A DNA stretch of 10,467 nucleotides from Bacteroidota bacterium. GTDB taxonomy: Bacteria > Bacteroidota > Bacteroidia > Bacteroidales > Bacteroidaceae. Location of the stretch: positions 1 to 10,467 of the forward strand of contig JAFABV010000052.1 of NCBI GenBank assembly GCA_023425865.1, written 5' to 3'. The position numbers and the translations under genes were made by a program. The notes under the pieces are model-generated. The model searched no databases, was not told the origin of the DNA, and worked only from the letters and a program-made list of their open reading frames with translations. Numbering within the stretch: the first letter of the stretch is position 1; each line of letters begins with the position of its first letter. Below are positions 1-6,270 of the stretch, one piece after another.

Positions 1-422
1 TCGGGAATGGAAACAACCTGCGTCACATAATCCAGCACGCGTTCCGCATCCGCCAAAGATTCTCCGCAATGGGTGCAATAGCTGGGAATGTCATCGATTA
101 CCACGTCCGGTGTGGAAGAACAAGACAACTTGTGCCCCTCATGTCCGTTTTGTCCTCCCGCCTTCTTGCCGCTTGGCTTACGGAGGGTCCTCGTCCGCCT
201 GACAATCTCATCCTTCATACGCTCCTTGCTTGGCGGTGTGCTGCTGTTGTTAGAGTTCTTGTCAGGATTTTCATACTTGGACAAGCGTTCCAGCAACTTC
301 TCGATTTCTTTGTCTTTCTTTCGGATTTGGAGATTCAGGGCATCTATATTACGGTTCAATTTGACAATCTCGGCATACTGCTGATTGATGGTTTCCCGCA
401 TCAGCCGCATCTCTTCCGTCAT
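1..422 (-). CDS. IS66-family transposase, N-terminal part (runs off the window)
   Basis: This gene reads leftward from an ATG at 420-422, and 140 codons are visible before the window edge. Residues 1-50 are rich in charged and leucine residues and look like the coiled coil that begins IS66 transposases. Next comes the family hallmark NSNNSSTPPSKE at about residues 57-68, then GGQNGHEGH at about 89-97, and a CxxC zinc-finger half at C116 and C119. The catalytic DDE domain must lie outside the window. An in-frame TAA sits shortly upstream, so the start cannot lie far from the ATG; a TTG three codons earlier is possible. There is no Shine-Dalgarno sequence. Only about 160 bases separate the start from the candidate element end, with no room for the tnpA and tnpB genes of classical IS66 elements. 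This fits the single-gene type of IS66 element (ISBst12-like), which is inferred. The protein would cut and join the element's ends. Confidence 0.9.
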   Translation of the reverse strand, partial: MTEEMRLMRETINQQYAEIVKLNRNIDALNLQIRKKDKEIEKLLERLSKYENPDKNSNNSSTPPSKERMKDEIVRRTRTLRKPSGKKAGGQNGHEGHKLSCSSTPDVVIDDIPSYCTHCGESLADAERVLDYVTQVVSIP

Positions 423-469
423 GTCTTGCAATACTTTCGATATGTCCGTAACTTACTCTTTCACAGGTA

Positions 470-500
470 TAAAGGTAAGAAAATTATCTCAAATACACAA
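470..500 (-). promoter_or_regulatory. Candidate transposase promoter (Bacteroidetes type)
   Basis: On the minus strand TTG (498-500) is followed, after 20 bases, by TACCTTTA (470-477). This matches the Bacteroidetes -33 TTG and -7 TAnnTTTG pattern at all but the last base, with normal spacing. Transcription would begin around 462-465, about 40 bases before the transposase ATG. It lies inside the IS element and points away from radA. Confidence 0.5.
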
Positions 501-542
501 GAAAAACAAGCGATTTGTGATAGCCTTTTATAAGATTTTTGA

Positions 543-581
543 AGAGAAAGTATTGAATGGTCACTACCGCTGAATAGTTAC
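543..581 (-). repeat. Candidate terminal inverted repeat of the IS66 element
   Basis: Read on the minus strand from 581 inward, the sequence starts GTAACTATTCAGCGGTAG. The GTAA start agrees with the known terminal tetranucleotide of IS66-family repeats. The partner repeat is outside the window, so the repeat length is unknown, and the inner limit given here is arbitrary. Confidence 0.5.
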
Positions 582-661
582 TTATGCTCTTTTTGCCTTG
601 CATACCACGACTTTCGTACATCTTAATGCCTGTTTCACTCCCACTTCTCAGATAAAAGCCG

Positions 662-669
662 TAACTTTG
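662..669 (+). promoter_or_regulatory. Candidate -7 box of the radA promoter
   Basis: TAACTTTG matches the Bacteroidetes -7 consensus TAnnTTTG and lies 31 bases before the radA ATG. No good -33 TTG is found 19-21 bases upstream; the nearest candidate, TTTC at 633-636, is spaced too far. The box lies about 80 bases outside the candidate IS66 boundary, so the insertion seems to have left the core promoter intact but may have removed sequence further upstream. The rest of 582-700 shows no gene. Confidence 0.45.
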
Positions 670-700
670 CCATCATTCACCAAGTAGCAAGATCACAGAG

Positions 701-2107
701 ATGGCAAAAGACAAGACGATGTATGTATGCAGCAACTGCGGGTATGAGTCGGCCAAATGGTTAGGCAAATGTCCGTCGTGCGGTGAGTGGGAATCGTTCA
801 AGGAGTTTAAGGTGGCCAAAGATACTGGCTCCAGCGCGGCCAAGAATGCGGCCCTGTCGCTACGTCATGGTGCCGCGCAGCCCCTGCACCTGAGTTCTTC
901 CAACCGTCCGGTTCGCCTGCACGAGATCTCGGCAAAAGACGAGCCGCGCATCGACACCCACGACGGCGAGCTCAATCGTGTGTTAGAAGGCGGCATTGTG
1001 CCGGGCAGCCTCATCCTCCTTGGTGGAGAACCGGGCATTGGCAAGTCTACGCTCACGCTGCAAACCATACTGCACATGACCGACCGGCGCATACTGTATG
1101 TCAGCGGTGAGGAGAGCGCCCACCAGATCAAGATGCGCGCCGAACGTATCAGCAGTCAGGCTGCCGACTCCATCTTCATCCTCTGCGAGACGTCACTCGA
1201 ACATATCTTTGGACATATCGAAGAGGTGCGCCCAGAACTGGTCATCATCGATTCGATACAGACCATCGCCACCGAGTCGGTCGACTCCTCGCCCGGCAGC
1301 GTCACGCAGGTGCGCGAGTGTGCCGCCGCCTTGCTCCGCTTCGCCAAGACCAGCGGGGTGTCGGTGATTCTCATCGGGCATATCAATAAGGAGGGCACAC
1401 TGGCAGGCCCCAAGATCCTGGAGCACATCGTAGACACTGTCATCCAGTTTGAGGGCGACCAGCACTACATGTACCGCATCTTGCGAAGCATTAAAAACCG
1501 CTTTGGCAGCACCTCCGAGTTAGGCATCTACGAGATGCAGCAGGGTGGCCTGAGGCAAGTGTCCAATCCCTCTGAACTGTTGCTCACCGAGGACCACGAC
1601 GGACTGTCGGGCGTTGCCATCAGCAGTGCCATCGAGGGCGTACGGCCTTTCCTCGTCGAGACCCAGGCCCTGGTGTCGTCCGCAGCCTATGGCACACCGC
1701 AACGGTCGGCTACAGGCTTTGACCAGCGACGCCTCAACATGCTGTTGGCCGTATTGGAAAAACGAGTAGGATTCAAGCTCATGCAGAAAGATGTATTCCT
1801 CAATATTGCCGGTGGACTGCGTGTCACCGACATGGCCATGGACCTGAGCGTCATTGCTGCCGTGCTTTCGAGCAATGTCGACACCCCCATTGAGGCCGGC
1901 TGGTGCATGTGCGGCGAGGTTGGCCTCAGCGGCGAGGTGCGCCCGGTAAGTCGCGTAGAGCAGCGCATTGCCGAGGCCGAGAAACTGGGATTCACCCACC
2001 TCATCCTCCCCTCCTACAACCTCAAAGGCATCGATGCCCACAAATACCAGATAGAGTTACACCCCGTGAGGAAGGTGGAAGAGGCTTTGAGAGCACTGTT
2101 CGGATAA
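701..2107 (+). CDS. radA: DNA repair protein RadA
   Basis: RadA is a RecA-related, DnaB-like ATPase that helps process branched recombination intermediates during repair. The 468-residue product has the full family layout. A four-cysteine zinc finger (C10, C13, C24, C27) comes first. The ATPase core has Walker A GGEPGIGKST at 108-117 and Walker B VIIDS at 181-185. The RadA-specific KNRFG motif is at 265-269. A C-terminal Lon-like domain, whose family role is structural and DNA-binding rather than proteolytic, fills about 300-468. The length matches the usual 450-460 residues. The ATG at 701 is chosen because the zinc finger follows directly; only a weak purine run (CAGAG) precedes it. queC starts 29 bases after the stop on the same strand and is probably co-transcribed. 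The IS66 element ends about 120 bases upstream. Confidence 0.97.
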   Translation: MAKDKTMYVCSNCGYESAKWLGKCPSCGEWESFKEFKVAKDTGSSAAKNAALSLRHGAAQPLHLSSSNRPVRLHEISAKDEPRIDTHDGELNRVLEGGIVPGSLILLGGEPGIGKSTLTLQTILHMTDRRILYVSGEESAHQIKMRAERISSQAADSIFILCETSLEHIFGHIEEVRPELVIIDSIQTIATESVDSSPGSVTQVRECAAALLRFAKTSGVSVILIGHINKEGTLAGPKILEHIVDTVIQFEGDQHYMYRILRSIKNRFGSTSELGIYEMQQGGLRQVSNPSELLLTEDHDGLSGVAISSAIEGVRPFLVETQALVSSAAYGTPQRSATGFDQRRLNMLLAVLEKRVGFKLMQKDVFLNIAGGLRVTDMAMDLSVIAAVLSSNVDTPIEAGWCMCGEVGLSGEVRPVSRVEQRIAEAEKLGFTHLILPSYNLKGIDAHKYQIELHPVRKVEEALRALFG

Positions 2108-2136
2108 TCAGGATAACACATCAACACTTACGAATA

Positions 2137-2799
2137 ATGAAAGATTCAGTCATCGTTGTCAGCGGAGGAGTAGACTCCATCACCATGCTGTACGAGTATC
2201 AAGAGCGCATAGCCTTAGGCGTGTCGTTCGATTATGGCAGTAACCATAACGCACGGGAACTGCCATTGGCCCAAATGCACTGCCAGCGCTTGGGCATCCC
2301 CCACCTCATCATCCCCTTAGACTTCATGCCCAAATACTTCAAGTCGAGCTTGCTGCAGGGGGCCGACGCCATTCCGGAAGGCAACTATGACGAAGCAAAC
2401 ATGCTCTCGACCGTGGTTCCCTTCCGCAACGGCATCATGCTCAGCATTGCCGCGGGTATCGCCGAAAGCAACGGACTGCGGTATGTGATGCTGGCCAACC
2501 ATGCCGGCGACCATACCATCTACCCCGACTGCCGCCCACAGTTTGTTGATGCCATGTCGGCCGCTATCGAGGCTGGCACCTACGAAGGCATCAAGGTGCA
2601 CGCGCCTTACACCCGCATCACCAAGACCGACATCGTGCGCCACGGCGCTGCCTTGGGCATCGACTACAGCGAGACCTGGAGCTGCTACAAAGGTGGCGAC
2701 AAGCACTGCGGTAAGTGTGGCACCTGCCGCGAACGCATTGAAGCCTTCCGCGAGGCTGGAGTCGAAGACCATACGGTGTACGAGGACCATAACCCATAA
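2137..2799 (+). CDS. queC: 7-cyano-7-deazaguanine (preQ0) synthase QueC
   Basis: QueC uses ATP and ammonia to turn 7-carboxy-7-deazaguanine into preQ0, a step on the way to queuosine in tRNA. The 220-residue product has the PP-loop SGGVDS at 9-14, FDYG at 31-34, the substrate-region motif VPFRN at 94-98, YPDCRP at 129-134, and a C-terminal zinc site formed by C183, C191, C194 and C197. The reading frame stays open far upstream, but the PP-loop must be near the N-terminus, so the ATG at 2137-2139 is the start. It lies 29 bases after radA, suggesting one transcript. The usual partners queD, queE and queF are not in the window. The segment ANHAGDHTIYPDCRP differs from the Escherichia coli type of QueC but keeps the expected core. 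A terminator hairpin follows at 2886. Confidence 0.95.
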   Translation: MKDSVIVVSGGVDSITMLYEYQERIALGVSFDYGSNHNARELPLAQMHCQRLGIPHLIIPLDFMPKYFKSSLLQGADAIPEGNYDEANMLSTVVPFRNGIMLSIAAGIAESNGLRYVMLANHAGDHTIYPDCRPQFVDAMSAAIEAGTYEGIKVHAPYTRITKTDIVRHGAALGIDYSETWSCYKGGDKHCGKCGTCRERIEAFREAGVEDHTVYEDHNP

Positions 2800-2885
2800 C
2801 GCCACAACACACGGCAGCGATGGCATGCAGGCTGCCATGCCCTTGCTTGCCTCACGTGTGTCAACGCTTTTGGCGGGCGTAAGAA

Positions 2886-2940
2886 AAAAGGAATGGACAC
2901 AACCCCAAATGGGTAGCGTCCATTCCTTTTATCATTTTTT
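2886..2940. terminator. Bidirectional intrinsic terminator between queC and the cinA gene
   Basis: A perfect 13-base-pair stem is formed by AAAAGGAATGGAC (2886-2898) and GTCCATTCCTTTT (2918-2930). The 19-base loop can pair further (CCC with GGG). On the plus strand ATCATTTTTT follows. On the minus strand the stem is followed by more T residues (complement of 2884-2885). The two flanking genes converge here, so it can end both transcripts. The remaining gap bases (2800-2885 and 2941-2964) hold no gene, only a small GGCATG/CATGCC inverted repeat at 2822-2841. Confidence 0.88.
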
Positions 2941-2964
2941 CGTCCTTAACCCTGTAACTCAGAG

Positions 2965-3504
2965 TTAGCCATTTGTGCCCTCTCCCAGCACATCGACCTC
3001 TTCGAGCCGCAAGGGGAATTTGGCCTGGTAGTACTCCAAGAAGAGGCGGAGGAGCGTGCTGGTGGCTATCGCCAAGTTGATGTCACGGCCATAATCCTCG
3101 GTCAACTTATGCGTCATGACCTCGTCGCCATTGCCCCACGCCAACCAAATGGTGCCCACGGGGATAGCCTCTGTGCCACCGGTGGGGCCAGCCGTACCCG
3201 TCACCGCAAGGGCATAGTCACAGTCGAGGGTCTTGCAAGCGCCAATGACCATCTGGCGCGCCACCTCCTCGCTCACGGCAGTCTGCGTCTCAAGCACCTC
3301 ATGCGATACGCTGAGCAGCCGTTCCTTCACCTCGTTGGTGTAAGAAATGATGCCCCCCTTGAAGTAGTTGGAGGCACCGGGAGTAGAGATGATGGCTTCT
3401 GCCACACGACCGCCCGTGCAACTCTCGGCCACGCCCAGGCTGTGATGATTATGATAGAGCGCGTCCTGAATGGAGCGGCTGAGTGTCTTGCTTTCAAATT
3501 CCAT
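2965..3504 (-). CDS. CinA C-terminal-domain protein, probable NMN amidohydrolase
   Basis: This 179-residue protein is the stand-alone CinA C-terminal (PncC-type) domain. Characterised members hydrolyse nicotinamide mononucleotide to nicotinate mononucleotide and ammonia, recycling the by-product of bacterial DNA ligase in the cytoplasm. The sequence has the family motifs ESCTGG at 27-32, VSEEVA at 77-82, and VTGTAGPTGG at 101-110 followed by PVGT. The N-terminal MoeA-like domain of full-length CinA is absent, which is normal for the short form. It is the last gene of the minus-strand train, 11 bases after tsaD, and ends before the shared terminator. No Shine-Dalgarno sequence precedes the ATG, so it may depend on translation of tsaD. 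The enzymatic role is inferred from the family. Confidence 0.9.
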   Translation of the reverse strand: MEFESKTLSRSIQDALYHNHHSLGVAESCTGGRVAEAIISTPGASNYFKGGIISYTNEVKERLLSVSHEVLETQTAVSEEVARQMVIGACKTLDCDYALAVTGTAGPTGGTEAIPVGTIWLAWGNGDEVMTHKLTEDYGRDINLAIATSTLLRLFLEYYQAKFPLRLEEVDVLGEGTNG

Positions 3505-3515
3505 GGGTAAACGTA

Positions 3516-4544
3516 TTATTGAAATGTGACTTTAGAGAAGGCAGGGACATTGATGTCACAGAACTGCTTGTCCAAATACTTGTTGTAACCGACAATACCT
3601 ATCATGGCGGCATTGTCAGTGGTATAGCTGAACTTAGGGATATAGATGGTCCACCCATACTTCTCGGCATGCTCACGGAATGCGTTGCGCAGTCCGTTGT
3701 TGGCCGACACCCCACCAGCCACAGCCACATGCTTGATGCCGGTCTCCTTGACGGCCAGTCGCAGCTTCTTCATCAAGATGTCTACAATGGTATGCTCCAA
3801 GCTGGCGGCCAGGTCTACCTTGTGGTTCTCTATGAAGTCAGGGTCTTCGGCCACCCAGTCGCGCAGATTGTAGAGGAACGAGGTCTTCAGGCCAGAGAAC
3901 GAGTAGTCCATGCCCGGTATATTGGGCTCCGCAAACTTATAAGCCAACGGATTGCCCTGACGTGCCAGTTTGTCGATGATAGGTCCACCGGGATAGCCCA
4001 GTCCCATCACCTTCGAGCATTTGTCGATGGCCTCGCCGGCGGCGTCGTCGATGGTCTGCCCCAACACTTCCATGTCGTTGTAGGCATTGACCTTCACAAT
4101 CTGTGAGTTACCCCCCGACACCAGCAGACAGATGAAGGGGAACGGCGGTATCTGGTTGTTCTCACCGTCCTCACGTATGAAGTGCGCCATGACATGCCCC
4201 TGCAGGTGGTTGACCTCGATGAGTGGAATCTCTAAGCTACGGGCAAATCCTTTGGCAAAGCTCACGCCCACAAGCAGAGAGCCCATGAGGCCCGGCCCAC
4301 GGGTGAAGGCGATGGCCGACAGCTGTTCTTTGGTAACGCCGGCGCGCTTCAAGGCCTGGTCTACCACGGGCACCACGTTCTGCTGGTGCGCCCTACTGGC
4401 CAACTCGGGCACCACGCCACCGTAGGCCTTGTGTACATCTTGTGACGCCGTGACATTGCTCAGCAGCACATCATTGCGGAGCACGGCTGCCGACGTGTCG
4501 TCGCAGCTGCTCTCTATAGCCAAAATATAAACATCTTCTTGCAT
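3516..4544 (-). CDS. tsaD: tRNA N6-adenosine threonylcarbamoyltransferase TsaD
   Basis: TsaD transfers the threonylcarbamoyl group to A37 of tRNAs that read ANN codons, making t6A, together with TsaB and TsaE in bacteria. The 342-residue product begins with the ASKHA-fold signature ILAIESSCDDTSAAV. Metal ligands are visible as H113 and H117 in HLQGH and D310 in TTDNAAM. It also has SGGNSQ, the DDAAGEAIDK segment, and VAGGVSANNGLR. The length fits the family. The start is backed by a good ribosome binding site, AAGGAG at 4553-4558 (minus strand), 8 bases before the ATG; this is unusual in this window. It lies 38 bases after map and 11 before the cinA-type gene. The partner genes tsaB, tsaC and tsaE are not nearby. 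Confidence 0.96.
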   Translation of the reverse strand: MQEDVYILAIESSCDDTSAAVLRNDVLLSNVTASQDVHKAYGGVVPELASRAHQQNVVPVVDQALKRAGVTKEQLSAIAFTRGPGLMGSLLVGVSFAKGFARSLEIPLIEVNHLQGHVMAHFIREDGENNQIPPFPFICLLVSGGNSQIVKVNAYNDMEVLGQTIDDAAGEAIDKCSKVMGLGYPGGPIIDKLARQGNPLAYKFAEPNIPGMDYSFSGLKTSFLYNLRDWVAEDPDFIENHKVDLAASLEHTIVDILMKKLRLAVKETGIKHVAVAGGVSANNGLRNAFREHAEKYGWTIYIPKFSYTTDNAAMIGIVGYNKYLDKQFCDINVPAFSKVTFQ

Positions 4545-4582
4545 ATGTTCTTCTCCTTAATTATATTATACCACTGCAACCA

Positions 4583-5449
4583 TCACTCCGAGAGGATCTC
4601 CACACCCGTCTCGGTCATCAGGAAGGTATGCTCCCACTGAGCCGAAGGCAACTCGTCACCCGTGATAACCTCCCATCCATAGGGGTCGTCCTCGTCGATA
4701 AACACCTTCCAGGTTCCCATGTTGATCATAGGTTCGATGGTGAACACCATACCCGGCACAAGCAGCATGCCCGTGCCCTTATGGCCATAGTGAACGATGT
4801 CGGGCTCCTCGTGCATCTCAAGTCCCACGCCGTGCCCACAAAGGTCGCGCACCACACCATAATGGTACTTCTCGGCGTGCTTCTGTATGGCATGGCCAAT
4901 GTCGCCTATAAAGCAATAAGGCTTGGCGGCCTCTTGCCCCACCTTGAGGCACTCGCGGGCCACGCGTACCAGCTGCTCCTTCTCGGGCGTGGTCTTGTCG
5001 CCAATGATAAACATGCGCGAGGCGTCGCCATAGTAGCCGTTGTACTCTATGGTCATATCCACGTTGACGATGTCGCCCACCTCGAGCACATCCTCCTTCT
5101 TGGGAATGCCATGGCACACCACCTCATTGATGCTTGTGCACACACTCTTGGGAAAACCCTCAAAGTTGAGACAGGCAGGACGGCAGTGGTTGTCCTCGCA
5201 GTATTTCATACAGATGTCGTCGATGTCCTGGGTGCTCATACCCGGACGTATGGCAGCGGCCACGGCGTCCAAACAACCTGTATTCAGTTTGCCGGCCACA
5301 CGTATGCCCTCTATCTGTTCGGGTGTTTTCACCATATCGCGGGTCGGCACCAATTTGCCCTTATTTTCCCAAAACATCACCTTCTTATCGAGTTCGGTGA
5401 TGGGCTCGCCGGGCAGGCAATGCCATCTTTTCTTCTTATTGAAAGCCAT
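4583..5449 (-). CDS. map: Type I methionine aminopeptidase
   Basis: Map removes the initiator methionine from new proteins. In the 288-residue product the five metal ligands are D131 (NVDMT), D142 (YGDAS), H206 (CGHGVG), E239 (TIEPM) and E273 (SAQWEHT), with substrate-binding H113 (VVCHGIP) and H213. The protein is longer than the roughly 264 residues of the Escherichia coli enzyme. Most of the extra length is an N-terminal segment of about 40 residues with two cysteine-poor, basic-aromatic stretches (KKKRWHCLPGEP and FWENKGKL). A short extra loop, DEDDPYGWEVITGDEL, sits just before the last ligand. This arrangement suggests a subclass of Map rather than a fusion. It lies 38 bases before tsaD. 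The 150-base gap upstream means it could have its own promoter. There is no Shine-Dalgarno sequence. Confidence 0.96.
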   Translation of the reverse strand: MAFNKKKRWHCLPGEPITELDKKVMFWENKGKLVPTRDMVKTPEQIEGIRVAGKLNTGCLDAVAAAIRPGMSTQDIDDICMKYCEDNHCRPACLNFEGFPKSVCTSINEVVCHGIPKKEDVLEVGDIVNVDMTIEYNGYYGDASRMFIIGDKTTPEKEQLVRVARECLKVGQEAAKPYCFIGDIGHAIQKHAEKYHYGVVRDLCGHGVGLEMHEEPDIVHYGHKGTGMLLVPGMVFTIEPMINMGTWKVFIDEDDPYGWEVITGDELPSAQWEHTFLMTETGVEILSE

Positions 5450-5599
5450 TTTATTAATTAGTATTTGTCATTAGTATTCAGTCGTCATGACCTGTGTCAC
5501 AACACCAAACTAACTATCTGTTCATATACGTGGAGAAATGGCATGTGCCCAGCCCCACGCTTTACCATGTAAATATCTTCACGCGACGTTGTTCACGCT
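5450..5599 (-). other. Gap upstream of map; possible weak promoter
   Basis: This 150-base gap separates the broken HAD gene from map and is the largest gap within the minus-strand train. It contains no gene. The minus strand carries TTAGTTTG (the complement lies at about 5507-5514), one mismatch from the Bacteroidetes -7 box, but no convincing -33 TTG. A palindrome GTCATGAC lies at about 5483-5490. A map promoter here is plausible but not shown. Confidence 0.25.
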
Positions 5600-6222
5600 T
5601 CACGCCAGCAAGCCCGTCCAATCTTCCCCATTCACGGGCTGCATCGTCTGGTATCCCAAGGCAGCCGCTGCCGCGCAGTTGCGCTCACTGTCGTCCACAA
5701 AGAGTATCTCGTTGGCGGGTGTCCGCTCCTGCTCAAGTATGTAGGCAAAAAAATCGCGTGAGGGCTTCATCATCCCATTTCATGACTGCGGTACATGCGG
5801 TCGAAATAGTGGCTCAGGGGGAGATGGGCCTCCGAGAACTCCGGCGAGTTGGCCCAGGCTTGGATAAAGCCGTTGGTGTTAGAGGCCAAAATCAGCCGAT
5901 AGCCACGGGCCTTGAGCGTCTCAAGGGCCTGAAGGCCACGCAGGGGCACATCCACCACATATCCCTTCCAGCCGTACTGACACTGCTCCCAGGTAAGCGA
6001 CCTGCCACAGTGCTCGCCCAGCAACCGCCGAAACTCCTCTTCCGTTATCTTTCCTTCTTCCAAGTCGCCAAAGCACCCCGACTGCGTATAGGGGTCGAGT
6101 AGCTGTCGGGCGTCGGCCACCCCAATCTCCTCAAACCGGCGCACCGCCTCCTCACCATTGATGGTCATGATGACACCTCCGAGGTCGAAGGCGATGGTCT
6201 TGATCTTTTGGTCCATTGTCAT
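5600..6222 (-). pseudogene. HAD-family phosphatase, disrupted by a one-base frameshift
   Basis: Two reading frames together make one HAD hydrolase of about 207 residues, resembling the YihX-like sugar-phosphatase group. The first frame (6222 to 5770, 150 residues) has motif I FDLGGV with nucleophile D13 and motif II ASNTN around S114. It stops at HEMG with TGA at 5770-5772. The second frame (5773 to 5600, 57 residues) continues with MMKPSRDFF, giving the motif III lysine, and FVDDSE, giving motif IV. The total span of 623 bases is one short of a whole number of codons, so one base is missing near 5773-5776 (HEMG followed by MMKPS is the expected join). The stop and the next ATG overlap as TGATG, so re-initiation could give two pieces. 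Simplest readings are a recent inactivating mutation or a sequencing error. The start may be the ATG at 6220-6222 or the one at 6214-6216. metH lies 48 bases upstream. Confidence 0.85.
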
Positions 6223-6234
6223 TATTCTAAATCC

Positions 6235-6263
6235 AAGGCCGCGGTATAGTCGATACAGGCCTT
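6235..6263. repeat. Intergenic hairpin between metH and the HAD gene
   Basis: AAGGCC (6235-6240) pairs with GGCCTT (6258-6263), and inside it GTAT (6244-6247) pairs with ATAC (6253-6256), leaving a five-base loop. On the minus strand, the direction of the genes here, no T run follows, so it is a poor terminator. It may protect or process the metH transcript end; that is inferred. Confidence 0.4.
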
Positions 6264-6270
6264 TTGTCAG

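Larger units (their letters stand above)
1..581 (-). mobile_element. IS66-family insertion sequence, one end
   Basis: The element holds the transposase gene and its leader, and continues past base 1. The outer boundary is placed at 581 because the minus strand there begins GTAACTATTCAGCGG, and IS66-family terminal repeats are known to start with GTAA. The opposite end and the 8-base target duplication expected for this family cannot be checked here; if the boundary is right, the duplication next to this end would be TTATGCTC at 582-589. The transposase end nearest the chromosome is its 5' end, so transposase transcription runs away from radA. Family assignment is firm from the protein; the exact boundary is inferred. 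Confidence 0.75.

Noticed and set aside
69..573. Plus-strand open frames over the IS66 end
   Set aside because: They lie opposite the transposase N-terminus, which shows clear family motifs on the minus strand.
1903..2136. Upstream extension of the queC reading frame
   Set aside because: It overlaps the end of radA and would place the PP-loop nearly 90 residues from the N-terminus; the ATG at 2137 gives the normal QueC length.
4628..5461. Long open frame on the plus strand opposite map
   Set aside because: It is the antisense shadow of a well-supported gene, with a low-complexity His/Leu/Val-rich translation and no family resemblance.
5749..5755. Run of seven T (minus strand) as a programmed frameshift site in the HAD gene
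   Set aside because: It lies downstream of the stop codon of the first frame, so ribosomes in that frame would not reach it.
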